DNA of 41,224 nucleotides, from the IMG/VR virus record IMGVR_UViG_3300002483_000024, positions 1-41,224 of that record; one strand, 5' to 3'. The position numbers were made by a program, and so were the translations under genes. The notes under the pieces are model-generated. The model was not told the origin of the DNA and made no database searches. It saw only the letters and a program-made list of their open reading frames with translations. How positions within the stretch are numbered: position 1 is the first letter of the stretch; each line of letters starts with the position of its first letter. Shown piece by piece: positions 13,632 through 20,328 of the stretch. This DNA comes from a virus.

Positions 13632-14509
13632 AAGTAGTCTATGGGCATACAGATTCAATCTATGTTCAGATTGATTCAGTTGAAAAGGCTCAAACTGCTA
13701 TCAAAGAAATAGAAGCAAGTGTTAGAGAACATTTTCCTAATGTATTAGGTTTAGATGAACACCCTGTTCAGTTAGAGTTTGAAAAGTATTTTTCTGCTTT
13801 AGGTGTAGGAACGGTAAAGAATCGTAATGCAGGGTTAGTATCTTGGGAAGATGGAGTATGGTTGGATGAACCAAAATTCACCATGACAGGCTTTACTGCT
13901 AAAAGAGTTAGTGAAACTAAAATGGCAAAGGAGGTTCAAACTACTGTGCTTAAAATGTGGGTGAATCAGAATACTCAAGATGAAATAAATAAGTATTTAC
14001 ACAATACTTATTCTTCTGTTCTGAATGGCGAGATACCTATTAATTCTATTATTAAAAGGTCTAGACTAAAGAGCAATAGACTCACTGTAAAATGTCCGGA
14101 TTGTGGAACTAAGCATAGCATAAAAGAACACATTAAATGGTGTAAAAAATGCGGTGTGGAAGGTAAATTATTCAGAACATTAGACAATGCAAAACCCTCT
14201 TTTGGTGAGGGTATTTCCGGAATATTATATGCTTGGCAAAATACAGATGCCGAGTTTGATGATTCATATTTATTTATGAAAGTAAGGAATTTGCATAAGA
14301 CATATACTCATCCATTAACAGGAGAGAAGAGACAAGCGGAATATATTTCCGGAACAACCTATGCAGACTTTGAGAGTTATGAACCGAATTGGCAACACTA
14401 CGCTGAACAGGTAATAAAGAAAGCCGAGCCTATTTACAAGGCTATGGATTGGGATTTGTCAAGCATTAGAACAGGTAAAATACAAAAGAAATTAGATGAT
14501 TGGTGGTAA
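13628..14509 (+). CDS. polB-C: DNA polymerase family B, C-terminal part (motif C and thumb)
   Basis: 293 residues. It begins MKVVYGHTDS, which is palm motif C (normally YGDTDS); D9 is the catalytic metal-binding aspartate, while the first aspartate is replaced by H7. The next parts match family B: FEKYFSAL (residues 51-58), the GFTAKRVSETKMAKEVQ segment where the palm meets the thumb, and helical thumb sequence to the end. A CPDCG...WCKKCG zinc ribbon (C156, C159, C172, C175) is inserted in the thumb, which most family-B enzymes lack at that place. The gene continues exactly where 10849-12519 leaves off, with little or no missing sequence. The first residues hold an active-site motif, so this chain cannot work alone. 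Confidence 0.92.
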   Translation: MKVVYGHTDSIYVQIDSVEKAQTAIKEIEASVREHFPNVLGLDEHPVQLEFEKYFSALGVGTVKNRNAGLVSWEDGVWLDEPKFTMTGFTAKRVSETKMAKEVQTTVLKMWVNQNTQDEINKYLHNTYSSVLNGEIPINSIIKRSRLKSNRLTVKCPDCGTKHSIKEHIKWCKKCGVEGKLFRTLDNAKPSFGEGISGILYAWQNTDAEFDDSYLFMKVRNLHKTYTHPLTGEKRQAEYISGTTYADFESYEPNWQHYAEQVIKKAEPIYKAMDWDLSSIRTGKIQKKLDDWW

Positions 14510-14510
14510 T

Positions 14511-15416
14511 ATGAATAACGATGAAAAATATAATGCGGTAATTTCTGCTATGCCAGAATTTACTTATGATTGGAAGCATGAAAACTATGATGACCCTAGC
14601 AAACCTATATTGAAAATAACTAAATCTTCTTTAGGTTCTTTCGATTGGTGCGCTAAAAAGTATGATTTTTCCTACATTCAGCGTTTGCCTCAAGACCAAA
14701 CGGAGGCTATGTTGAAAGGAACAATTTGCCATACTTCAAGAGAGAATTTTTTCAATGACTTTGATGTTAAGAAAGCAGAATCAATGACTGCTAATGAGTT
14801 GTATGAGTATTGCCAAAGTCTTCATCCTATTGATGATTACTTGGATATTTCAATTACTCAATCAGCGTTTGAAGCCGAGAGATTCATTGAAGCGAGGGAT
14901 GCAAATAAGATTGATGAATACTTGCCTGTTTGTAACGAAGGAAAATTCGATGCCAATATAACAATTGATAAAGATACAAACCCTAAGTTTCCTCTAAAGA
15001 GAGACTACAAAATACATATTCAAGGTATTATTGATAGAATCTTTGAAGAAGATGGAGGGTATATTCCTTTTGAATATAAAACCGGTGCTTGGAAAGACTA
15101 CAAATCAACAAGCATGAGAAAGGAAATGGCATTCTATCAATTACTTATTGAAAGCGCAGAAGATGAAGTGTTGATTAAAAATGGATTAGACCCTAATAAG
15201 AAGGTAACTCATTGGGGCTGGTATTATCCTGTTTCTAATTATGTATTTTCAGAAGGCGTAAAGAAAAGAACAATGACTTCTGTAATGAATAATATTGCTA
15301 AGTTGATTTGGTCTTATGAAAACTCGCATTTCCCTGCAAAGTTTTTCTATAAGACTTGTTCGCATTGTTCTTTCTTTGGTATCTGTGATGCGGCACAAAC
15401 TGATACATGGGTGTGA
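14511..15416 (+). CDS. RecB/Cas4-like PD-(D/E)XK nuclease with Fe-S cysteines
   Basis: 301 residues. The nuclease core has H74 (TICH), D175 in GIIDRIFEE, and E188-Y-K190 in FEYKTG, followed by a glutamine-containing helix (EMAFYQLL), matching the RecB-type PD-(D/E)XK order. One cysteine near the N-terminus (C47 in SFDWCAKKY) and three at the C-terminus (C283, C286, C292 in CSHCSFFGIC) match the four-cysteine 4Fe-4S arrangement of Cas4 and AddB nucleases. Such enzymes trim DNA ends in recombination, replication or packaging. ATG at 14511 follows GGTGGTAAT; an upstream ATG at 14496 would overlap the polymerase C-half. No CRISPR array or Cas1 is nearby, so a replication/recombination role is favoured. 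Confidence 0.88.
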   Translation: MNNDEKYNAVISAMPEFTYDWKHENYDDPSKPILKITKSSLGSFDWCAKKYDFSYIQRLPQDQTEAMLKGTICHTSRENFFNDFDVKKAESMTANELYEYCQSLHPIDDYLDISITQSAFEAERFIEARDANKIDEYLPVCNEGKFDANITIDKDTNPKFPLKRDYKIHIQGIIDRIFEEDGGYIPFEYKTGAWKDYKSTSMRKEMAFYQLLIESAEDEVLIKNGLDPNKKVTHWGWYYPVSNYVFSEGVKKRTMTSVMNNIAKLIWSYENSHFPAKFFYKTCSHCSFFGICDAAQTDTWV

Positions 15417-15420
15417 TTAA

Positions 15421-15558
15421 ATGAAATGTAAATTATGTAAAGAAGAAATAGAAGGCTACGGTCATATGCTAACAAAAGGAAATGGTGAATGGTTTTGTTG
15501 TGATGGTTGCAATTACACAATAGTATTACCTGCAAGATTAAAGGGGGTTCACTATTGA
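15421..15558 (+). CDS. mini zinc-ribbon protein, 45 aa
   Basis: 45 residues starting at ATG 15421, four bases after the nuclease stop. It has MKCKLCKEE at the start and CCDGCN in the middle, giving two cysteine pairs for one zinc ion, then a strand (YTIVLPARL). Its stop overlaps the TTG start of the next gene (TTGA). It is one of three such tiny ribbons in this operon (with 12516-12650 and 20097-20255). Function unknown. Confidence 0.75.
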   Translation: MKCKLCKEEIEGYGHMLTKGNGEWFCCDGCNYTIVLPARLKGVHY

Positions 15559-15929
15559 ACGAAGATATGATAAAAGAAAAAGTATTGTCAAGAAATTGGA
15601 CATTTACAGAAATATCTAATCTAAAAGATACTATCAATAAACTTTGTAACGAAATCTATTCTGAATCAAAACTAATTGAAAGATTTGATTTAGTTAGAGA
15701 AGTAAGAATAAACGAAAACTTCGTGGGACATACCTTTGAAGATGTAATGAGAGAAGCGATTAATACTAAACTATCTGGCGAAATAGCCGGAGTTATTAGA
15801 AATATGCTAAATACGGCAACAGTTAATTTTGGAGGTAAAAATAATGAAATATCCGAGGGAAGTTTGGGCGGGGAGTCACATAAAGAACGCCCCACAAATG
15901 AAAAGAAAAGTAGTCTTATCGAGGAATGA
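15555..15929 (+). CDS. hypothetical protein, 124 aa
   Basis: Not recognised. The start is TTG at 15555, placed by AAAGGGGG at about 15540-15547 and the TTGA overlap; the frame is open further upstream but over the zinc-ribbon gene. The first 90 residues are helical with regular hydrophobic spacing (EISNLKDTINKLCNEIYSES; DVMREAINTKLSGEIAGVI). The last 30 residues are polar and lie over the first 86 bases of the primase gene in another frame, so this tail may be unstructured. No motif of known function is visible. Confidence 0.75.
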   Translation: MNEDMIKEKVLSRNWTFTEISNLKDTINKLCNEIYSESKLIERFDLVREVRINENFVGHTFEDVMREAINTKLSGEIAGVIRNMLNTATVNFGGKNNEISEGSLGGESHKERPTNEKKSSLIEE

Positions 15930-16887
15930 ATATGCTAAGTTTGTTAATGCTCAAAATAATAGGACAAATGTTTATACAACCGTTTACGACTTTGAACATT
16001 TTTCGGAAACGGCAAAGATAGAATCATCTGTTATTCTTGATAGAATCTTTTTAGATTTTGATGGACATGATAATGATTTAGAATTAGCGTGGAGGGATTT
16101 GAAAATGATAATGCAAAAGGTTATTGAAAACGATTGGAAACATACTATCTTCTTTTCGGGAAGAGGTTTCCATTTGTTTTTATTTGGTGAACCAACTGAT
16201 TCTATTAGAGATATTCAAACCTTTTTTAGAGGAATGAAAGAAGTGCTTAAACAAGCCTTTAGCGGAAAGAATACTTTAGATGATAGAGTAGGACAACCAA
16301 CAAGATTGAGAAGAGTTCCTAATACAGTTAATATGTCATCTTCTGATAAAGAAGGTAATCCATATTATTGTATTCCTTTGATTAAAGAAGACCTTTCTTT
16401 TAATCTTGAGCATATTCTTGAGTTAGCAACCAAACCCCGCCTTTTACCGTTCCAAATGGGCGGCAATAAGAAGATAGTTTTTCCAAAAGCACCCCCTATT
16501 GACAAGGTGGAAGGCGAAGTTAGTGTCGCAAAATATACAGGTAAATTGCCAATATTGCCCTGCTTACATAGTGCCATTATGACGGAGAATCCTTCGCATA
16601 TGGCTAGAGCATATCTTGTTTCTTGGTATAGAGACTTGCTAACAGGAAGGCGACCTATCAATTCCTTGAAGGAAAAACAAGAAGTGTTAAATTTAGTCGT
16701 TGCCGAAATCAAACAACTAGTTGAAACTAATGATGAAATATGGCTAGATTGGGATGAAGCAACTACAAGAAAACACGCTAAGTTTACAGTGTTTGGAAAT
16801 TACAAAACTCCTTTCTGTAATAAGTTGATTTCTGATGGTTATTGTGTAGGAAAGTGCTGGCGTTATCCAGATTATTTAGGTGAGTAA
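15844..16887 (+). CDS. priSL: archaeo-eukaryotic primase with fused large-subunit Fe-S domain
   Basis: 347 residues. The N-terminal part is an archaeo-eukaryotic primase catalytic domain: metal-binding D71-F-D73 in FLDFDGHD, the nucleotide-binding S105-G-R-G-F-H110 motif, and a third motif in DDRVGQPTRLRRVPNT. The C-terminal third carries four conserved-type cysteines, C240 (LPILPC), C325, C334 and C338 (in FCNKLISDGYCVGKC), in the order of the iron-sulfur domain of the primase large subunit PriL. In cellular archaea these two parts are usually separate genes, PriS and PriL. The compact length means the other PriL and PriS accessory domains are absent. ATG at 15844 follows GGAGG at 15831-15835. 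It makes primers for the viral polymerase. Confidence 0.9.
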   Translation: MKYPREVWAGSHIKNAPQMKRKVVLSRNEYAKFVNAQNNRTNVYTTVYDFEHFSETAKIESSVILDRIFLDFDGHDNDLELAWRDLKMIMQKVIENDWKHTIFFSGRGFHLFLFGEPTDSIRDIQTFFRGMKEVLKQAFSGKNTLDDRVGQPTRLRRVPNTVNMSSSDKEGNPYYCIPLIKEDLSFNLEHILELATKPRLLPFQMGGNKKIVFPKAPPIDKVEGEVSVAKYTGKLPILPCLHSAIMTENPSHMARAYLVSWYRDLLTGRRPINSLKEKQEVLNLVVAEIKQLVETNDEIWLDWDEATTRKHAKFTVFGNYKTPFCNKLISDGYCVGKCWRYPDYLGE

Positions 16888-16888
16888 T

Positions 16889-17584
16889 ATGTTAATAATA
16901 GACAGTCGAGAAAGACAAGGTTCTAAATTAGTGCATTTAGTTGAAACTAAGTGTAGGAGTTTAGGAATTAAAACAGAAAAGAAATGGCTTGAGATAGGAG
17001 ATTATGTTTATGATGATGTTTGTTTTGAAGCAAAATCATCAACAGACTTTTTAGGTTCAGTAATGAATAAAAGAATATGGACTCAAATAGATAACATGGA
17101 TAGACATTACAAAACAAACATAGTTATTATTTATGGTTCTTTAGATGAAGCGATTTATAATGTTAAAAGACATACAAAATCTAAGATTCAAGAACCTGCT
17201 AGAACCATGATGTTAAATAATAAATTTCTAGGAGCAATAGGAAGAATTACATTAGATACTGATGTAAAGGCTTTCTGGGTTTCTTCTGAAGAAGAAGCGG
17301 CATTAATTATATCCGCTATTTGTAAAATGAAACCAATTATTAGAGATGTAATTAGGCCGGAAGTATTCAAAAGAATCACTACCGATGATTTAAGATTAGA
17401 TGTTTTAACAAGCATTAAAGGTGTTTCCTATAAAAAAGCAAAGGCTCTAATTAAAGAGTATGGTTGTATTATGGAAATAGGAGAGCAGTCTGTCCATGAA
17501 TTGTGTCACATGGATGGTATAGGAGAAAAAACTGCTAAAAGAATTTTAGACACATTAAACAGTGAAGATAAGGTGAAAATATGA
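16889..17584 (+). CDS. ERCC4/XPF-type nuclease with helix-hairpin-helix domain
   Basis: 231 residues. The N-terminal nuclease domain matches the XPF/Mus81/Hef family: IIDSRERQGS with D5, LEIGDYVYDD with D38, and FEAKSSTDFLGSV, which corresponds to the ERKxxxD signature with E47, K49 and D53 kept but alanine in place of arginine. The C-terminal part (about 170-225) holds two helix-hairpin-helix motifs (LTSIKGVSYKKAKALI and LCHMDGIGEKTAKRIL) that bind DNA and dimerise. These enzymes cut branched or flapped DNA at forks and recombination joints. There is no helicase domain as in archaeal Hef. ATG at 16889 fits GGTGAGTAAT at 16879; the GTG at 16880 is less likely. Confidence 0.93.
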   Translation: MLIIDSRERQGSKLVHLVETKCRSLGIKTEKKWLEIGDYVYDDVCFEAKSSTDFLGSVMNKRIWTQIDNMDRHYKTNIVIIYGSLDEAIYNVKRHTKSKIQEPARTMMLNNKFLGAIGRITLDTDVKAFWVSSEEEAALIISAICKMKPIIRDVIRPEVFKRITTDDLRLDVLTSIKGVSYKKAKALIKEYGCIMEIGEQSVHELCHMDGIGEKTAKRILDTLNSEDKVKI

Positions 17585-19119
17585 ATGATGAATTAAATAA
17601 AGTTGAAGATGTTAAAACTGCCTTGATGTATGAAGGCGAAGATGAAGAAAAATACATGGAACAGTATGAAGAGAATACAAAGTTCTTTGCAGGTCAATTA
17701 CCTGCAATTGTTCAAGAGTTTCAAAAAGATGCTACTAATGTAGCACATTATAATGAAATACCTGCGGCAATTTGTTACTTTGTAATCTTAGGGCAAATAT
17801 GTAAAGATTATATTAGTATTCCTAATGGTTTCAGTATTGAAGATTCAAGAGTGCATTTCTGCCAAATTCAAACTTCCGGAACGGGTAAATCAACATTATA
17901 CAATTTCGTTGGCCCTGTTGCTAATAGAGTATTTAAGAAGATTAATGATACTAATAGTCATCCTTTAGCAGAATTAATACCTGCTGAATACGAAGGTGAA
18001 TTTGTGGCTAAGAAGCCTAAGAATTTTAATGTCTTTTCCACTACTCTTTATACTGATGCTGCATTAATTGGGCATTACAAAGAAGAATTAGATAGAGAAG
18101 AAGATAGCGAAACTAAAGGTGAGTTTAGGCAAAAAAGAATTGCAGGTGAATTAGAAGGTAGTGGTTTAGCCCATTGGGATGAGTTTGAGTATTCTGGTGT
18201 GTTTAAGGAAAGCCAGCATAAACAAGATGCTATTGTAATGCTTAATACTTTTATGAATACATTACACGGTGAAAATTGGGTTGTATCTAAAAAGTTGAAA
18301 GAAGGCGATACAATGATGTGTTTTTGTGAGCGTTCTGTTTTGGCTATGACTTATCCACCACATGAATTAGAATCAGTAATGACAGAAAAAGGTGTTCTTC
18401 AAAGAATGCTTCTGTTTATTTGGGATGTTCCGCACTTTATTCAAGATAAAATGAGAAGAAAGCAAATATCATATGCTGGTAAAATTATGAATACAGATAT
18501 GCCAATTGAAAAACATGCAAATGCTTTCTTTAAGATATATTGTATGGTAAAAGAAAGATGGGAGTCTGTGGATAAAAACGGGCTTGAAGTAATGAAATTT
18601 TCGACTGAATTTAACGATGTATTGGAATTAGAATACGAAGGTATGGAATTGTATATTCAATCCGCTTCACCCGAAGTTAGAAAGATTGCATCTAATTTTA
18701 CTACCCGTTTGCTTAAAATTCTAATTAAAATGTCTGTTCTTTGTAGCGTGGCGCAAAGTCGGTCTATTGCTAAAGAAGAAGACCGCTTCCTAGTGACGGG
18801 TTACAATGTCCGTCAAGCCGCTACCATCGTGCGACAATGTTATATGACACTTGTGGATTGGTTAGAACGAAGCCTAAGAGTTAGGCGAAGAGGCATGGCT
18901 GAAAAAGCACAAGAACCTCAATTTATCAAAGTATTCACTGAAATGGAGAAAGATGAAGAAGGATATGTTAGTAAAAGACTATTCCTTGATACTCTTATGG
19001 AAAAAGTAGGTCTTAAAAAAGCAAGAATCTATGAATTATGGAATCAAAATGAACATCACTTTGAAACAGATAAACAGGGTCGTTCAGTATTTATTAGATT
19101 GAAGGAGGGTAAAAAATGA
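17581..19119 (+). CDS. P-loop ATPase with C-terminal winged helix, candidate replicative helicase
   Basis: 512 residues. Walker A is QTSGTGKSTL (about 97-106) and a Walker-B-like HWDEFEYSG lies near residue 200. A later stretch (VLAMTYPPHELESVMTEKG followed by VLQRMLLFIW) resembles the arginine-finger region of the phage and plasmid P-loop proteins grouped as DUF3987, which sit beside primases and are taken to be helicase-like. The C-terminal 90 residues look like a winged helix (EEGYVSKRLFLDTLMEKVG, KKARIYELWNQNE). No other helicase candidate is present in the window and the primase lies just upstream, so a replicative helicase role is reasonable. MCM family motifs are not seen. ATG at 17581 overlaps the previous stop. 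Confidence 0.85.
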   Translation: MNDELNKVEDVKTALMYEGEDEEKYMEQYEENTKFFAGQLPAIVQEFQKDATNVAHYNEIPAAICYFVILGQICKDYISIPNGFSIEDSRVHFCQIQTSGTGKSTLYNFVGPVANRVFKKINDTNSHPLAELIPAEYEGEFVAKKPKNFNVFSTTLYTDAALIGHYKEELDREEDSETKGEFRQKRIAGELEGSGLAHWDEFEYSGVFKESQHKQDAIVMLNTFMNTLHGENWVVSKKLKEGDTMMCFCERSVLAMTYPPHELESVMTEKGVLQRMLLFIWDVPHFIQDKMRRKQISYAGKIMNTDMPIEKHANAFFKIYCMVKERWESVDKNGLEVMKFSTEFNDVLELEYEGMELYIQSASPEVRKIASNFTTRLLKILIKMSVLCSVAQSRSIAKEEDRFLVTGYNVRQAATIVRQCYMTLVDWLERSLRVRRRGMAEKAQEPQFIKVFTEMEKDEEGYVSKRLFLDTLMEKVGLKKARIYELWNQNEHHFETDKQGRSVFIRLKEGKK

Positions 19120-19346
19120 CAAAATGGGAAAACCAATATGTAGTGTTTGATGTAACTAAAGGGCCAAAAGTAATTATTGAGACTTTAGACACATATGGAG
19201 ATGAAGGCTGGGAATGCTGTTCTATGCTAAGTATTGCAGGAACAAACATTGTTGCGTTTCTAAAAAGAAGAATTGGCGACAATGAACCTGTTGAAGATGC
19301 AGAAGCAAAGAAGATTTCTAAACTGTGGTCTAATGGTTCTGAGTGA
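19116..19346 (+). CDS. DUF4177-like small protein
   Basis: 76 residues; ATG at 19116 overlaps the stop of the P-loop gene and follows GGAGGGTAAAAA. The pattern of a first strand (QYVVFDVTKG), a helix (VIIETLDTYGDEGWECCSM) and a last strand ending in FLKRR matches DUF4177-type domains (W/Y-x-Y-x-V...L-x-x-x-G-x-x-G-W-E-L...F-K-R). These domains occur widely in phages and bacteria and have no settled function. The C-terminal 20 residues are polar. Confidence 0.82.
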   Translation: MTKWENQYVVFDVTKGPKVIIETLDTYGDEGWECCSMLSIAGTNIVAFLKRRIGDNEPVEDAEAKKISKLWSNGSE

Positions 19347-19351
19347 TTATA

Positions 19352-19945
19352 ATGTCTGTATTAGCGTTAGATATTGAAACAAAGAATATGTCACATGACA
19401 TAGGTGGGTTTGGTAATACCCATATGTTTCAAGTATCAACTGTTGCCACTTGGGATGGTTCAAATGGCACTGTTTATGTTGATGAACCTGTTGATTCTTT
19501 TGCTAAGTCAGGTCATGTAATTAAGCCTCTTTCTGAATTAAAGTATGATTTAGATAATCATTTGCAAAAAGGAGGAAGTGTGCTAGGTCATAATATAGCG
19601 GCCTTTGATTTACCTATTCTTAGAGACTCTATGGATATTTATTGCATTCATAAATATCTAAATGAAGAAAAGTATATTGATACAAGTAAATATATTCTCA
19701 AAGAACACGGTGAAAGAATACAATTAAAGAACCTTGTAAAATGTTCTTTAGATGATGCTAAACTAATGGAAAGTGCTGATGCACCTAAATTATGGAAAAT
19801 GGGAAGATACGATGAAGTCGTTGAGTATTGTATGAAAGATACTCAATTAGTATATGACCTTTGGAAGTATGGACAGGATAATGGTATTGTTAAAGCGTTT
19901 TCTATCGAAAAAGAAGAATTTGTGGAATTAGGAGTGGAATGGTAA
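19352..19945 (+). CDS. DEDDy 3'-5' exonuclease
   Basis: 197 residues with the ribonuclease-H-like exonuclease fold. Exo I is LALDIETKN with D7 and E9; Exo II is GHNIAAFDLPIL with N81 and D86; Exo III is EYCMKDTQLVYDLW with Y159 and D163, making this a DEDDy enzyme. It resembles the exonuclease domain of family-B polymerases and of stand-alone YprB-like proteins. It could proofread, remove ends or degrade RNA or DNA; the polymerase N-half already has its own exonuclease site, so this is a second one. ATG at 19352 is preferred to GTG at 19343 because GAGTGATTATA precedes it. Confidence 0.9.
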   Translation: MSVLALDIETKNMSHDIGGFGNTHMFQVSTVATWDGSNGTVYVDEPVDSFAKSGHVIKPLSELKYDLDNHLQKGGSVLGHNIAAFDLPILRDSMDIYCIHKYLNEEKYIDTSKYILKEHGERIQLKNLVKCSLDDAKLMESADAPKLWKMGRYDEVVEYCMKDTQLVYDLWKYGQDNGIVKAFSIEKEEFVELGVEW

Positions 19946-20100
19946 TGTCAACGGCAGAATGGTTTGGCCTACTTGTTTTCCTAGTAATCATCACATTATT
20001 GTTCTTTGCCGCTTTTGGTGGTAATAATATTACAGACCAAAGTGTTGAAGACTATATGAGAAGATTAGTAGGAGAAAAAGAAGGTGACAATAATAAATGA
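19945..20100 (+). CDS. small single-pass membrane protein, 51 aa
   Basis: 51 residues. The start overlaps the exonuclease stop (TAATG). Residues about 6-24 form a hydrophobic helix (WFGLLVFLVIITLLFFAAF) that would span the membrane, followed by a polar tail with GGNNITDQSVEDYMRRL. No signal-peptide cleavage site is convincing. Its stop overlaps the next ATG. A short membrane protein at the end of the operon might act on the host envelope (for instance in lysis or exclusion), but the sequence does not show this. Confidence 0.78.
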   Translation: MSTAEWFGLLVFLVIITLLFFAAFGGNNITDQSVEDYMRRLVGEKEGDNNK

Positions 20101-20255
20101 GTTTAAAGCAAACTTGTAAGTATTGTAATACGCCTACATTAGCGAAGCGTATATTAGGATTTTACATAGGTTCTAATGATAAAATTAAATTGTGGGAATG
20201 CCGAGAATGTGGCGGCATTTGGTCTAACAAAACTAAAGGGGGAGGTAGTCTTTAA
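20097..20255 (+). CDS. mini zinc-ribbon protein, 52 aa
   Basis: 52 residues, last gene of the plus-strand operon, with an ATGA overlap and GAAGGTGACAAT upstream. Cysteines CKYC (near residue 7) and CREC (near 35) are spaced as in a zinc ribbon, with a basic middle (AKRILGFYIGSNDKIKLW). The gene ends inside the loop of the terminator-like stem at 20238-20270. Function unknown; third of the mini-ribbon proteins. Confidence 0.78.
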   Translation: MSLKQTCKYCNTPTLAKRILGFYIGSNDKIKLWECRECGGIWSNKTKGGGSL

Positions 20256-20280
20256 TAGGCTACTTCCCCCATTTTTTTTG
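20238..20280 (+). terminator. stem-loop with T-run ending the plus-strand operon
   Basis: An 11-base stem GGGGGAGGTAG (20238-20248) pairs with CTACTTCCCCC (20260-20270), with one G-T wobble and an 11-base loop that contains the stop codon of the last gene. It is followed at once by ATTTTTTTTG and another run of eight T. In archaea the T-run is the main stop signal; the strong stem may add to it or protect the transcript end. Confidence 0.8.
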
Positions 20281-20295
20281 TCATTTTTTTTCTTG

Positions 20296-20324
20296 AAAAA
20301 ATACTCTAAATTGGAGTATTTTTT
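20296..20324 (-). terminator. palindromic stem-loop between convergent operons
   Basis: A perfect inverted repeat AAAAAATACTC (20296-20306) and GAGTATTTTTT (20314-20324) with a 7-base loop lies five bases beyond the stop of the minus-strand operon. On either strand it gives a short stem ending in a U-run, so it can serve both directions; the placement fits termination of the virion transcript. Confidence 0.75.
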
Positions 20325-20328
20325 ATTA

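Noticed and set aside
12480-13660. Split intein at the polymerase break
   Set aside because: The break lies near a known intein site, but the N-half ends in MNV after its own helix with no intein start (Cys/Ser plus block A), and the C-half starts with MKVVYGHTDS without the usual His-Asn before the extein. The genes between are separate small ORFs.
14511-15416. Cas4 as part of a CRISPR adaptation module
   Set aside because: The nuclease has the Cas4-like cysteines, but no Cas1, Cas2 or repeat array is in the window; related nucleases are common in virus replication operons.
17581-19119. MCM helicase
   Set aside because: No GDPG-type Walker A, no zinc domain and no MCM arginine-finger box; the Walker A is TSGTGKST with different flanks.
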